Below, in pieces: positions 20,820 to 29,676 of a stretch of DNA of 64,000 nt. The stretch is from Caldilineaceae bacterium. Its GTDB lineage: Bacteria; Chloroflexota; Anaerolineae; Caldilineales; Caldilineaceae. The stretch is from positions 1-64,000 of the forward strand of contig JAPOVP010000170.1 of the NCBI GenBank assembly GCA_026708085.1. The letters run 5' to 3'. Made by a program: the position numbers and the translations under genes. The first letter of the stretch is position 1. Every line of letters begins with the position of its first letter. The notes under the pieces were generated by a model. The model saw only the letters and a list, made by a program, of their open reading frames with translations, had not been told where the DNA came from and did not search any database.

Positions 20820-20856
20820 AAAAAAGGGATACGTGAGCGTACTCCTCACGCATCCC
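20820..20856 (-). terminator. Strong terminator after tRNA-Leu
   Basis: On the minus strand GGGATGCGTGAG (20856-20845) pairs with CTCACGTATCCC (20837-20826, one G-T wobble) around a seven-base loop, followed directly by TTTTTT. It lies 8 bp past the tRNA. Confidence 0.9.
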
Positions 20857-20864
20857 ATCTTCGG

Positions 20865-20947
<83 letters not shown>

Positions 20948-20960
20948 GCACCCGCCACCC

Positions 20961-20989
20961 ATCATACGAGTCGGCGCCAAAACTGTCAA
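20961..20989 (-). promoter_or_regulatory. tRNA-Leu promoter
   Basis: On the minus strand, a consensus -35 TTGACA (20989-20984), 17 bp spacer, and -10 TATGAT (20966-20961), 14 bp before the mature tRNA end. Among the best promoters in the window. Confidence 0.88.
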
Positions 20990-21065
20990 ATGCAGCGCGC
21001 TTAGCAAACGTTCAAAACGCTTAGTCTTGTCGACCTTGCGATAGGGATTCGGAACGAATCCCGGT

Positions 21066-22796
21066 TCATGCCATCTTGCGCTTTTCCTCCTCGACCAGCA
21101 CCCGTCGCAGGATCTTCCCCACCTGGCTCTTCGGCAGCTCGTCGCGAAATTCAACCAGCCTCGGCACTTTGTAGGGAGCCAGATGCTCTCGGCAGAAGGT
21201 TTCAATCTCATCCTGCGTGCTCGACTGGCCCGACTTCAGTACAATGTAGGCCTTGACCGTTTCCCCGCGGATCGCGTCCGGCACGCCTGCCACTACCGCC
21301 TCCTGCACAGCCTCATGCATATAGAGAACTTCCTCGATCTCTCTGGGCACGACATTGTAACCGCTGGCGATGATCAGATCCTTCTTCCTGTCCACAATGT
21401 AAAAGCACCCGTCTTCATCCATGCGCGCGATGTCGCCCGTGTGGAACCAGCCCTCTTCAGTGATGGCTTCTGCCGTCTCGTCGGGACGCTTCCAGTAGCC
21501 CTTCATCACCTGCGGGCCGCGTACAATCAGTTCGCCCTCCTCCCCCGCGTCAACGGTTTCGAATTCGCCCTCCTCATTCGGGTCGAGTCCGACGATCGCT
21601 ACCTCCGTGCTGGGTACGGGAAAGCCGATACTTCCTTCCTTGCGCATCCCGTTGATCGGATTGGCGCACGCTACTGGCGATGTTTCGGTCAGGCCGTAAC
21701 CCTCGACTAATTTGCCGCCGGTGATCTCTTCGAATCGGCGCTGGATCTCAATCGGCAACGACATGCCGCCTGAAAGGCAAGCCTTGATCGACCTCAGGTC
21801 CACCTCGTCCACCTTGGGATGGTTAATGATCGCCGTGTACATCGTAGGAATGCCGGGATACATCGTCACCTTTTCGCGGTGAAGAATGTCCAGCACGAGG
21901 TCTGTCTGACGCGGATCAGGTGTTACGATCAGTTCGGCGCCGGTATACATGGAGAAAAGCATGGCTACCGTCATCCCGTACACATGGAAAAACGGAATCG
22001 CGCCCAACGTCCTTTCCCCGCCGTATTCCAGGTCCCGGTACCAGGCCTCGATCTGCTGCACGTTGGACATTACACTTCGGTGGGTCAGCATCGCCGCTTT
22101 CGGCGAACCGGTCGTTCCACCGGTGTACTGGAACAGGACCACGTCGTCAGGGGAAACGTCTATGCTGGGCGGGTTGGGCGCGCTTGTCTCAATCAGGTTG
22201 TCAAACGCCCAGATTCCTGGGCCGTCAGCTACGTCCGTCATCATACCCGATGCCCGCACCTTCCTCGCCACCAGTCTGTTGAAGGGAAAACCAAGCGGAT
22301 CGGGCACGTCGGTTACGATAACGTGCTTCAGCTCTGTGCCTTCTCGCGCCTGCGCCACTCGCTCGGCAAATCCGCTCAGAATGACGATGGCCGTCGCGCC
22401 GCTGTCCTCCAGCATATGATTCAACTCACGAGCCGTATACGTCGGGTTCGTGTTGACAATAACGCAGCCCGCCTTCAAAGCCCCGAAAAACGAGATGACC
22501 TGCTGCGGAATATTCGGCAGCATGATCGCAATGCGGTCGCCCTGCTGCAGACCGATTCGCCGCAATGCAAAGGCAAAACGGTCAACCGAGTCGTTCAGTT
22601 CTGCATAGGTCTGCTTGGCCTGGACGGTGATGCCCAACGGCAGGTACGCGAGCAACAGGCGAACAGCTACCTGGTTTGCATAGGTCTGGGCCGAGGCATC
22701 CAACATTTCATGTGTGAGTTGGCCGTTATATTCTATTGAGTCCGGTACGCCCGATTCGTACTTCTCTACCCATGGTTTCTGCTCATAGACTGACAT
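21066..22796 (-). CDS. fadD: Long-chain acyl-CoA ligase (FadD-like, AMP-forming)
   Basis: 576 residues from the ATG at 22796 (AAAGGAGA 11 bp upstream); the frame extends to 22847 without further conservation. It activates fatty acids to acyl-CoA through an acyl-AMP. Visible: the P-loop YTGGTTGSPKAAM, IPFFHVYGMT, the acceptor motif VEGYGLTETSPV, GEEGELIVRGPQVMKGYW, WFHTGDIARMDEDGCFYIVDRKKDLIIASGYNVVPREIEEVL, and the catalytic lysine in LPKSQVGKILRR close to the end. No beta-oxidation genes are adjacent. Confidence 0.92.
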   Translation of the reverse strand: MSVYEQKPWVEKYESGVPDSIEYNGQLTHEMLDASAQTYANQVAVRLLLAYLPLGITVQAKQTYAELNDSVDRFAFALRRIGLQQGDRIAIMLPNIPQQVISFFGALKAGCVIVNTNPTYTARELNHMLEDSGATAIVILSGFAERVAQAREGTELKHVIVTDVPDPLGFPFNRLVARKVRASGMMTDVADGPGIWAFDNLIETSAPNPPSIDVSPDDVVLFQYTGGTTGSPKAAMLTHRSVMSNVQQIEAWYRDLEYGGERTLGAIPFFHVYGMTVAMLFSMYTGAELIVTPDPRQTDLVLDILHREKVTMYPGIPTMYTAIINHPKVDEVDLRSIKACLSGGMSLPIEIQRRFEEITGGKLVEGYGLTETSPVACANPINGMRKEGSIGFPVPSTEVAIVGLDPNEEGEFETVDAGEEGELIVRGPQVMKGYWKRPDETAEAITEEGWFHTGDIARMDEDGCFYIVDRKKDLIIASGYNVVPREIEEVLYMHEAVQEAVVAGVPDAIRGETVKAYIVLKSGQSSTQDEIETFCREHLAPYKVPRLVEFRDELPKSQVGKILRRVLVEEEKRKMA

Positions 22797-22984
22797 CGCA
22801 ATCGATTCTCCTTTACTATTGTCCGCTGACACCTGCACTGGACCCACATAGACGACGGGAATGCCAGGAACTGTCTGCGTGGTGGAGGTACACAGTCATT
22901 CGATTGTGGATAAAGTATATCAGAGTAAAAGGCCGATTGGCAACGAAGTCAACTATAGGGCGTATCTCTCCCCTCTCTTCCCGC

Positions 22985-23255
22985 TCTTTTGGGCGGTCGG
23001 CCGCAAGCGGCCTCCCTTGTGCAGGGGCTCCGCCCCCGCAACGCCCCCGGCCCTGCTCGCGCCGCAGTGAGATTGAGGGCAATGTGACGGTGTCCGCCCG
23101 CGGCGGCCGTGCTTCACCCCATCCCCCGTCCCGCTCCCGTAGAGGCGGGCCTTGTGCCTGCCCTTTCCCTTCCTAAAAGCCCGCAATAAATTTCGGCCGC
23201 CCATGGCTTGACTACCGCGCCAGACCGACCTCACCCCATATCTGGGACGCACCCT
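22985..23255 (+). repeat. Dispersed intergenic repeat, copy C
   Basis: Hairpin 1 is GGCCG (22999-23003), CAAG loop, CGGCC (23008-23012); hairpin 2 pairs GGGGC (23024-23028) with GCCCC (23032-23036). The stem sequences differ from copies A, B and D but still pair. No heptamer array lies in front. Its right part shares a CGCGCCGCAG...GAGGGCAAT block with copy A and a TTGTGCCTGCC block with copy E, and ends near ATCTGGGACGCACC. Confidence 0.8.
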
Positions 23256-23270
23256 CAACAAGATTGAACT

Positions 23271-23300
23271 TTGACACGTCAGTTCCGACGCAAGTATACT
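23271..23300 (+). promoter_or_regulatory. Promoter for the CoA-binding protein gene
   Basis: Consensus TTGACA (23271-23276), 18 bp, TATACT (23295-23300), 78 bp before the chosen start. It begins where repeat copy C ends. Confidence 0.7.
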
Positions 23301-23377
23301 TTTTCGGTACGAAGTCAGCATCATGCCTGGGTTCGGCTTGGCAATACATCCGGCTCGGAGACACGGCGGACAGTGCA

Positions 23378-23857
23378 ATGCGAGATCTGAAGTCCTTGAT
23401 TGAAAAGTATGTAGACGAACCTGTTTGGGCCGTTGTGGGGGCCAGCAACGATAGGGCCAAATACGGAAATCGCATCTATCTGAAGCTCAGGGAGGCTGGC
23501 TACACGGTCTATCCGGTAAATCGCCGCGAGCAGCTGATCGAAGGCGACAAAGCCTACAGCAGCCTGACCGACTTGCCCCAACCGCCAGCGGTCGTCAATA
23601 TGGTCGTGCCGCCTCTTGAAGCCCCTCTCGTAGTGGAAAATGCAAGAGCCGCTGGCGCGCAGGCAATCTGGTTCCAACCGGGCGCCGAAAGCACCTCTGC
23701 CGCTCAGTGGGCGCTTGATCATGGCTTGGACGTCGTCGAAGCCTGCATTCTGGTCCAACTTGCCCTGAGGCCTCGCCCAGACAACATCGATCCTGACCCG
23801 CCCGCATCGCACTCGCGACCGGTCACTACCCCAGACCCAACCACCTCCACCCGCTGA
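23378..23857 (+). CDS. CoA-binding domain protein (YccU-like)
   Basis: 159 residues from the ATG at 23378; the longer frame from 23264 begins upstream of the predicted promoter's -10 and is rejected. VWAVVGASNDRAKYGNRIYLKLREAGYTVYPVNRREQLIEGDKAYSSLTDLP is the typical CoA_binding_2 Rossmann domain, followed by VNMVVPP, AIWFQPGAES and VVEACILV. The family binds CoA or a nucleotide; its cellular role is unknown. The last 30 residues are a low-complexity Pro/Ser/Thr tail. proS follows on the same strand after 150 bp. Confidence 0.85.
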   Translation: MRDLKSLIEKYVDEPVWAVVGASNDRAKYGNRIYLKLREAGYTVYPVNRREQLIEGDKAYSSLTDLPQPPAVVNMVVPPLEAPLVVENARAAGAQAIWFQPGAESTSAAQWALDHGLDVVEACILVQLALRPRPDNIDPDPPASHSRPVTTPDPTTSTR

Positions 23858-24007
23858 AGCATTCTCGCGCACTGTCGGGTGGAGGAACCGCATTTGAACA
23901 GTCGTGAAACCATTGGATGTCTGCGCGCATTCTGAACGATACGCGTACTCTTGGCTTCACGAGGCCAAATTCCAGAAACTGAGTTAACCGAACAAGGACA
24001 ATACGAT

Positions 24008-25792
24008 ATGCGGATGTCGAAACTGTTTTTTCAGACACTGCGCGAAGCCCCCGCGGACGCCGATGTCCACAGCCATCAACTCATGTTGCGTGCTGGGCTG
24101 GTCCGGCAGGTAGGCGCCGGAATCTTTGAATACCTGCCCCTTGGGTTGCGGGTCAAGAAGAAAATCGAAGCGATCATGCGCGAAGAAATGGACGCCATCG
24201 ACGGGCAGGAGATCGTCATGCCCGTTGTGCAGCCCGCCTCGCTCTGGAAAAGAACGGGTCGCTGGTATGAAATCGGCGACGACCTCACGCGCCTTACCGA
24301 CCGCGCCGGCCGCGAGCTGGTCCTGGCCATGACGCACGAAGAGGTCATCACGGAGTTGGCCGGTGGCGTGATCAACAGCTACCGGCAGTTGCCGGTCATG
24401 CTCTACCAGATTCAAACGAAGTTCCGCGACGAACCCCGGCCCCGCGGCGGTCTCATCCGCGTGCGCGAATTTACAATGAAGGACGGTTACTCCTTCCACC
24501 CCGACATCGCCAGCCTCGACGAATACTATCCTCTTGTCTATCAGGCCTACTTCAACATCTTCGGCCGCGCCGGGCTCGACGTAATCGCAGTCGAAAGCGA
24601 TACAGGCATGATGGGCGGGACCATGGCCCACGAATTCATGGCCCTGACCGACGTAGGTGAAGACACTTTGCTCCTCTGTGACGAATGCGGATACAAAGCA
24701 AATCGTCAGGTCGCCACCTTCGTGAAGGCGGCCGAAGATGAACAGGCCGGAGAAGCCCCCCTTCCTCTGGAAGAGGTCGCCACCCCTGATGTCGATACCA
24801 TCGCCGCGCTTGCCGACTTCCTCAGTATCCCCGAGAGCCGCACTGCCAAGGCACTGTTCCTGGTGGCAACGATGGAGGAGGACGGCGAAGAGAAGGAGCA
24901 ATTCGTATTCGTCGTGGTCCGCGGCGACATGGAGTTGAACGAAACAAAGCTGACGAATGCGTTGAAGGCCCGCCAACTGCGCCCGGCACAGACCGAAGAG
25001 ATCCGGGCCATCGGTGCTGAGCCCGGATACGGCTCCCCAGTCGGCATCAGCAGAGACGCCGTCCTATTGGTCGTCGACGATCTGATTCCTGACAGCCCCA
25101 ACCTGGTAGCAGGCGCGAATCGCGACGGCTGGCACCTCAGGAATGTCAACTGTGATAGGGACTATGAGCCCGACCTGGTCGTAGACGTGGTGGCTGCCGC
25201 CGATGGCCACCCCTGTCCCATCTGCCAGGCCCCCTTGCGCGCCGTGCGCGGGGTGGAAGTGGGCAATATCTTCAAGCTGGGCACCAAGTACAGCCAGGCG
25301 ATGGACGCTACATTCCTCGACGAGGATGGCGGCAGCGCGCCAATGGTGATGGGCTGCTACGGCATCGGCTCAGGGCGTCTGATCGCAAGCGCAATCGAAA
25401 CCAACTCTGACGACAATGGCATCGTCTGGCCGATTACAATCGCGCCCCATCAACTCTATCTCGTCAGCCTGGCAACGCGGCGCACGCCCGAAGTGACTGA
25501 AGCCGCCGAGCGCGTCTACAGGAACCTGCAGGAAGCCGGAGTGGAAGTCCTGTACGACGACCGCGATGAGCGCGCCGGCGTGAAGTTCAACGACGCTGAT
25601 CTGTTGGGAATCCCAATACGACTGACGATTGGCGCAAGGGGCGTCAAGAATGGTGTAGCCGAACTCAAACTGCGCAGCAGCGAAGAAATCCGCGAGTTGC
25701 CCCTCGACGATATCGTCAATCAGATTCAGTCGGTCGTGGACGCCGAAACGGCCGCGGTTCTCGCCCGAATCATTACGGAACCGTTACTATAG
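24008..25792 (+). CDS. proS: Prolyl-tRNA synthetase, bacterial type with editing domain
   Basis: 594 residues from the ATG at 24008 (AAGGAC upstream); ATG 24014 is an alternative. Charges tRNA-Pro. Visible class II motifs: motif 1 around RQVGAGIFEYLPLGLRVKKKIEAIMREEMD, motif 2 QIQTKFRDEPRPRGGLIRVREFTMKDGYSFH, motif 3 GCYGIGSGRLIASAIE. Between motifs 2 and 3 lies the inserted editing domain (about residues 210-390), which removes misactivated alanine. The C-terminal anticodon-binding domain includes VEVLYDDRDERAGVKFNDADLLGIPIRLTIGARGVKNG. Length is normal for the bacterial form. Confidence 0.97.
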   Translation: MRMSKLFFQTLREAPADADVHSHQLMLRAGLVRQVGAGIFEYLPLGLRVKKKIEAIMREEMDAIDGQEIVMPVVQPASLWKRTGRWYEIGDDLTRLTDRAGRELVLAMTHEEVITELAGGVINSYRQLPVMLYQIQTKFRDEPRPRGGLIRVREFTMKDGYSFHPDIASLDEYYPLVYQAYFNIFGRAGLDVIAVESDTGMMGGTMAHEFMALTDVGEDTLLLCDECGYKANRQVATFVKAAEDEQAGEAPLPLEEVATPDVDTIAALADFLSIPESRTAKALFLVATMEEDGEEKEQFVFVVVRGDMELNETKLTNALKARQLRPAQTEEIRAIGAEPGYGSPVGISRDAVLLVVDDLIPDSPNLVAGANRDGWHLRNVNCDRDYEPDLVVDVVAAADGHPCPICQAPLRAVRGVEVGNIFKLGTKYSQAMDATFLDEDGGSAPMVMGCYGIGSGRLIASAIETNSDDNGIVWPITIAPHQLYLVSLATRRTPEVTEAAERVYRNLQEAGVEVLYDDRDERAGVKFNDADLLGIPIRLTIGARGVKNGVAELKLRSSEEIRELPLDDIVNQIQSVVDAETAAVLARIITEPLL

Positions 25793-25831
25793 AGTGAGCA
25801 TGTCCCGCAGCGATGACAGGCCGCCTGAAAA

Positions 25832-25860
25832 TTGACTCTGATTGCGATACCTGTTACGCT
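25832..25860 (+). promoter_or_regulatory. Possible promoter of a leader transcript
   Basis: TTGACT (25832-25837), 17 bp, TACGCT (25855-25860). The -10 is poor, so this is tentative. It precedes the short open frame and terminator described next. Confidence 0.35.
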
Positions 25861-25924
25861 GTAGCGCGTGTCTTGACACGAAATCGGCATCCGACGCAGT
25901 CCCACACAGAAAGGAGCGAACACC

Positions 25925-25996
25925 ATGCGATTTGAGTTGCCCGTCACTTCTGGTTGTTACGCGTCTTTCGTGAGGAGATCCGCGCCTGACCGTTGA
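25925..25996 (+). CDS. Candidate 23-residue leader peptide
   Basis: ATG at 25925 with an excellent AAAGGAG ribosome site 6-8 bp upstream, stop TGA at 25994-25996. The peptide (MRFELPVTSG... then CYASFVRRSAPDR) matches no family I recognise. It ends 21 bp before a strong terminator hairpin and is followed by the GNAT gene, the arrangement expected of an attenuator or regulated leader. Lack of a run of one amino acid argues against classic amino-acid attenuation. Function not proven. Confidence 0.45.
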   Translation: MRFELPVTSGCYASFVRRSAPDR

Positions 25997-26017
25997 GTCA
26001 CCGCTGAACTGCTTCCA

Positions 26018-26057
26018 AAACCGTGGACGCGTGTTTCGACCGCTCCACGGTTTTTTT
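26018..26057 (+). terminator. Intrinsic terminator or attenuator
   Basis: AAACCGTGGA (26018-26027) pairs with TCCACGGTTT (26044-26053) around a 16-base loop, followed by T residues to 26057. AAAA on the left side means it could also work on the minus strand. It may end proS transcription or act as an attenuator in front of the GNAT gene at 26168. Confidence 0.85.
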
Positions 26058-26167
26058 GTTGTCTAATGAAGTCGAAGACCCGACTGAAGAAAGGAGCTGC
26101 AAAGTCAATAATTTCGTCGTATTGAGTCCCCGGAATCCCGATGAACTTTCAAAATGGAGTATGAACC

Positions 26168-27199
26168 TTGATCACAATTCGCCCTTTTGAGACCAACGAC
26201 CAAGACTACCGGCTAGCAGTCTATATAACAAACGCCGTCTGGCCAGAGTATCCCGATACAGTGGACGAGTGGAAAGAATCGGATGAGAAGCGCTCGAAAC
26301 TGCTGAAGAGGGGTCGGTTTTTCGCCGAGATCGACGGAAAGCCTGTCGGCTTTGCCAGTTACGGCCAGTCACTGTGGATAAACCATCCTGGCAAGCTCTT
26401 TGTTGGCGTAGAAGTACTCCCTGAGTTTCGCAGGCGCGGAGTTGGTTCCGCCCTATGGGAGCACCTGTGCAGCGAGATCCAGCAGTTTGACCCTCTTCGC
26501 CTTCTCGCCCACACTCGCGAAGACTATGAAGACGGCATTCGCTTCGCCGCCAAACTGGGATTCGAAGAACGTATGCGGGACTGGGAGTCCCGTCTCGATC
26601 CTGCGAGCCTCGACCTCGACGAGTGGAGTCGATACCACCGTCAAGTCTCTGAGCAGGGGATAGAGATCAAAACGGTCAATGAATTGAAGTCCGACCCAAA
26701 CCGCGATCGAAAACTATACGAGCTGGAGTGGCTCATCGACCGTGACGTTCCCAGCCCGGAACCCCCTTCTAAAGTGCCCTTTGAGGAGTTTCAGAAGGTT
26801 TGGGAGAGGACGAATCTGTTGCCTGATGCCTGGTTTGTCGCCGTCGACAACGGCGATTATGTGGGAATGACCAATCTGTGGACCAGCCAGGCCAATGCCA
26901 AACTTCTCTATGTTGGACTCACAGGCGTGACCCGCTCCCATCGCAAGCGCGGCATCGCCATGGCTCTGAAAGTTCGTTCCGTCGAATTTGCATTGCAAAA
27001 GGGTTTCAACGAAATCCGTACCTGGAACGAGACCAATAATCAGGCCATGCTGGGAATCAACAACCGTCTCGGCTTTGTGCGGCAGCCCGCGCACATTGAG
27101 TACGTGAAAGTGATGCGGGAAGAGCGTCCCGAGGACGCCCACCTGAAAATCCAGGACTCGCCCCAAGAAGAGGAGAAACAGGAGGTCGGAGCCAATTGA
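26168..27199 (+). CDS. Double-domain GNAT acetyltransferase
   Basis: 343 residues from a TTG start with GGAG eight bases upstream. Two GNAT folds in tandem: residues 1-145 (ITIRPFETNDQDYRLAVYI...LFVGVEVLPEFRRRGVGSALWEHLC) and 165-325 (LTGVTRSHRKRGIAMALKVRSVEFALQKGFNEIRTWNETNNQAMLGINNRLGF). Both acetyl-CoA loops (RRRGVGSA; RKRGIAMA) look intact. Double GNATs include mycothiol synthase and various resistance enzymes; this one lacks features to assign a substrate. The C-terminal 20 residues are charged and unstructured. Located behind a terminator and candidate leader peptide. Confidence 0.85.
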   Translation: MITIRPFETNDQDYRLAVYITNAVWPEYPDTVDEWKESDEKRSKLLKRGRFFAEIDGKPVGFASYGQSLWINHPGKLFVGVEVLPEFRRRGVGSALWEHLCSEIQQFDPLRLLAHTREDYEDGIRFAAKLGFEERMRDWESRLDPASLDLDEWSRYHRQVSEQGIEIKTVNELKSDPNRDRKLYELEWLIDRDVPSPEPPSKVPFEEFQKVWERTNLLPDAWFVAVDNGDYVGMTNLWTSQANAKLLYVGLTGVTRSHRKRGIAMALKVRSVEFALQKGFNEIRTWNETNNQAMLGINNRLGFVRQPAHIEYVKVMREERPEDAHLKIQDSPQEEEKQEVGAN

Positions 27200-27242
27200 A
27201 AAAACCTCTTTCAAGTCGGATGGAAATCCGGCTTGAAAGAGG
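27199..27242 (-). terminator. Terminator between convergent genes
   Basis: A 17-bp stem, 27205-27221 with 27226-27242, loop GGAA, with one mismatch or wobble. On the minus strand the stem is followed by TTTTTT, so it terminates punA; the plus-strand gene has no T-run after it but could use the hairpin. Confidence 0.85.
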
Positions 27243-27319
27243 TCTCAAGTCGAAAACTCTTCTGTAAGTGCAAGGGCCGCGCGACGAGGTCCCTGCCTTC
27301 CCTATCGTGTCTCGCCCAG

Positions 27320-28183
27320 CTACAACCGTTCCAGGACCGCCGATAGCAATGCCGTCAAACGCGGCACCACGATTCTTCCCGTTTCCATTACCTCTTCTTC
27401 GCTCGTCTCCTTGTCCGAGTCCATCTGGTCCACGGCCACATTTGTGATCGTGCTGATGCCCAGTACCTCGATACCGGCATGGACCGCCACCAACGCCTCC
27501 GGCACCGTGCTCATCCCCACCGCGTCGGCCCCAACTAGACGCAGATAACGAACTTCCGCCGGCGTCTCAAAGTTCGGACCAGCGAGAAATGCATATACGC
27601 CCTGGCGCAGTGTGAGCCCCAACTCTTGCGCCGCTTCCAGGGCCGCCCTTCGCAGTGCACGCGCATAAGCGTGCGTCATCGACGGAAAACGCGTTCCGAA
27701 CGCCGCCGCATTCGGGCCGATTAGGGGATTGTGCCCCGCCATGCCTACAAAGTTCAGGTGGTCCACGATTAGCATGAGATCGCCCGCTCGGAATGCGGGA
27801 TTCACGCCACCGGCCGCATTGGTCAGGATCAGCCTGCCAACGCCCAGACATCGCATCACTCGGATAGGAAAGGTAATCTCCTCGGCCGTATAGCCCTCGT
27901 AGAAGTGGTTGCGACCCTGCATCACCACCACCGTCTGACCGGAAAGTTGGCCCACGATCAGTCGCCCAGCGTGCCCGGGTGCCGTGCTGGTCGAAAAATG
28001 CGGGATCTCCTCGTATGAAACTGTTTCCGCCTCCTCGACCGCCTCGGCCAGCGAATTCAGCCCACTGCCGAGCACGAGGCCGATCGGCCGCCCTTCGGAC
28101 AGGCGCAAATCTTGGCGGCCCGTCCGCGCACGAACGAAGTCCGCCGCCCGGTCATAGTCTGCAGGACCAAACTTGAGAGTCAT
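27320..28183 (-). CDS. punA: Purine nucleoside phosphorylase
   Basis: 287 residues, the size of trimeric, mammalian-type PNP. It cleaves inosine and guanosine with phosphate to the base and ribose-1-phosphate. Visible: IGLVLGSGLNSLAEAV (phosphate loop), FSTSTAPGHAGRLIVGQLSG (phosphate-binding His), VVVMQGRNHFYEGY, LTNAAGGVNP, and the base-site segment FLAGPNFETPAEVRYLRLVGADAVGMSTVPE, followed by ISTITNVAVD with the purine-recognising Asn. The ATG at 28183 is clear. A terminator follows at 27242-27199. Confidence 0.94.
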   Translation of the reverse strand: MTLKFGPADYDRAADFVRARTGRQDLRLSEGRPIGLVLGSGLNSLAEAVEEAETVSYEEIPHFSTSTAPGHAGRLIVGQLSGQTVVVMQGRNHFYEGYTAEEITFPIRVMRCLGVGRLILTNAAGGVNPAFRAGDLMLIVDHLNFVGMAGHNPLIGPNAAAFGTRFPSMTHAYARALRRAALEAAQELGLTLRQGVYAFLAGPNFETPAEVRYLRLVGADAVGMSTVPEALVAVHAGIEVLGISTITNVAVDQMDSDKETSEEEVMETGRIVVPRLTALLSAVLERL

Positions 28184-28242
28184 TGAGTTATCCCTAACCT
28201 GTCCAACTCATTCTGACGAACGAAAGTTGCTCTGTACACTTC

Positions 28243-29442
28243 CTACTTCTGGCTTTCAGCATCGCCGTGATATCGTGAAGCCTCCTCCCCCGTCGTGTCC
28301 GGCGAAAGCTCCCGCCACCGAAAAAGGTCTGCCCATTCATTCGGCCTGCCCTCTACAACGTCCGCGATCAGGTCCCCGAGCACCGGCCCGAATTTGAAAC
28401 CGTGACCGCTCCCCCCTGTGGCGACGCTCAGTCCTTCCTTCTCAGGGTGGTGGTCGATCCAGAAATGCTCATCCAGCGTGTCATTGTACAGACATCGTCG
28501 CGTATAGGTGATTTCAGCATCCAGTAGCGCCGGAAAAGTGTCCTTCAGGAATATGCGCAGTTCAGCGTGGTCCTCCTCATGCACGATACGCTCATCGTGC
28601 TCCGGGTGAAGCGTCACCCCAACCCCGTGTCGTGAAACCTTGACGACTCCTTCACGCAACATCGGAAACCCGTACCAACCCGTGCGCGCGGTGTCGCCAA
28701 AGTATACGACAAAGCCAGGCGCATGGAACGGCTCCGGATCTTTCGGTTTCAGGTGGAATATCGGGTGGCCGGTCGCCGTCATCACCGACTGTAATTCCGG
28801 CAACAGCCACGGCGTCCACGAACCTGCCGCGATCACGGTATGATCGGAGCCGAAAGTAGCACCCTCGCGCGTACGCATCCCCTGCACACGGTTGCCGTCC
28901 AGCACGAGCTGATCCGCTGTCTGACCGGGCAGGACGTCGACCCCGACAGCCGCGGCATGTTCTGCCAGCTTGCCTACAACCCGCCCGCTTTCCGCGTAGC
29001 CCCCACGCGCATTGTAAAAGCCGTCTACGTAGACCCCGGTTGACCACGCGGGAAACCGTCGTGATATCTCACCATCGGGAAGACGTTCTGGCCGCTGACC
29101 CTCCTCCAACAACATCTTGTAACTGCTGCTGACGAACTCGTTGTCCGGCATCGGCCCTTTCGAGGCCGCCAGGACTCCTGTCTCATGGTACAGAGTCTCT
29201 CCGAATAGCTCGTTCCAGCGATGGAAGCCTTCAATCGAACCAATAGCCATACGCGTGTACTGGCGGTTGCTGCCGTACTCCATCCGAACAACCTTGCTGA
29301 CATCCGTCGATGCGGCCAAAGGATAGGGAAGCGGTCCGGGATCGATAAGCGTGACGCTATACCCGCGGCTGCGCAGTGATAAAGCAGTCGTCACACCGAA
29401 AATACCGGCGCCGACGACAAGAAAGTCAGATGTTGTGTTCAC
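28243..29442 (-). CDS. FAD-dependent oxidoreductase, sarcosine-oxidase-like (DAO family)
   Basis: 399 residues from a GTG at 29442 with AGGAG seven bases upstream; the frame runs to 29478 without a ribosome site. FAD-binding DFLVVGAGIFGVTTALSLRSRGYSVTLID at the N-terminus, STDVSKVVRMEYGSN (conserved Arg after the dinucleotide fold, as in monomeric sarcosine oxidase), and RRCLYNDTLDEHFWID, where the Cys matches the covalent flavin attachment site. GGSGHGFKFGPVLGDLIADVV closes the FAD site. It likely oxidises an N-methyl amino acid or similar amine and releases H2O2; the exact substrate is unknown. Confidence 0.87.
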   Translation of the reverse strand: MNTTSDFLVVGAGIFGVTTALSLRSRGYSVTLIDPGPLPYPLAASTDVSKVVRMEYGSNRQYTRMAIGSIEGFHRWNELFGETLYHETGVLAASKGPMPDNEFVSSSYKMLLEEGQRPERLPDGEISRRFPAWSTGVYVDGFYNARGGYAESGRVVGKLAEHAAAVGVDVLPGQTADQLVLDGNRVQGMRTREGATFGSDHTVIAAGSWTPWLLPELQSVMTATGHPIFHLKPKDPEPFHAPGFVVYFGDTARTGWYGFPMLREGVVKVSRHGVGVTLHPEHDERIVHEEDHAELRIFLKDTFPALLDAEITYTRRCLYNDTLDEHFWIDHHPEKEGLSVATGGSGHGFKFGPVLGDLIADVVEGRPNEWADLFRWRELSPDTTGEEASRYHGDAESQK

Positions 29443-29547
29443 TACATTACTCCTATCAGTTTCCCAACCCTCAGGCAACGCCGCAACATTGGGACTTCAC
29501 GCGTCGCCGCGTCCAATGGAGCGTCTACTCTCAGGCCAACCCACCGT

Positions 29548-29640
29548 AGGGGCGCCCCTTGTGGGCGACCTCTCGGTTGCCGCACACTATCGGGCGCCTT
29601 ACGACACTCTGTTTCCCTCGTGGGTGGGCAACCGAATAGG
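29548..29640. repeat. Hairpin-rich intergenic element, second type
   Basis: GGGGCGCCCC at 29549-29558 is a perfect palindrome, followed by TTGTGGGCGACC. Inverted arms TCGGTTGCC (29573-29581) and GGCAACCGA (29627-29635) flank 45 bases. The sequence resembles short palindromic repeats of the REP/BIME kind and differs from the five-copy family here. Only one copy is seen in the window, so repeat status is inferred from structure. Confidence 0.5.
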
Positions 29641-29676
29641 CCTGCGGATTCCAGGTCAGCCAAACGTCAAAGACTC

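Noticed and set aside
22985-23255. Insertion sequence at repeat copy C
   Set aside because: No transposase frame of any size; fits the non-coding repeat family.
23264-23377. N-terminal extension of the CoA-binding protein
   Set aside because: It would start upstream of the predicted -10 box and is not conserved in the family.
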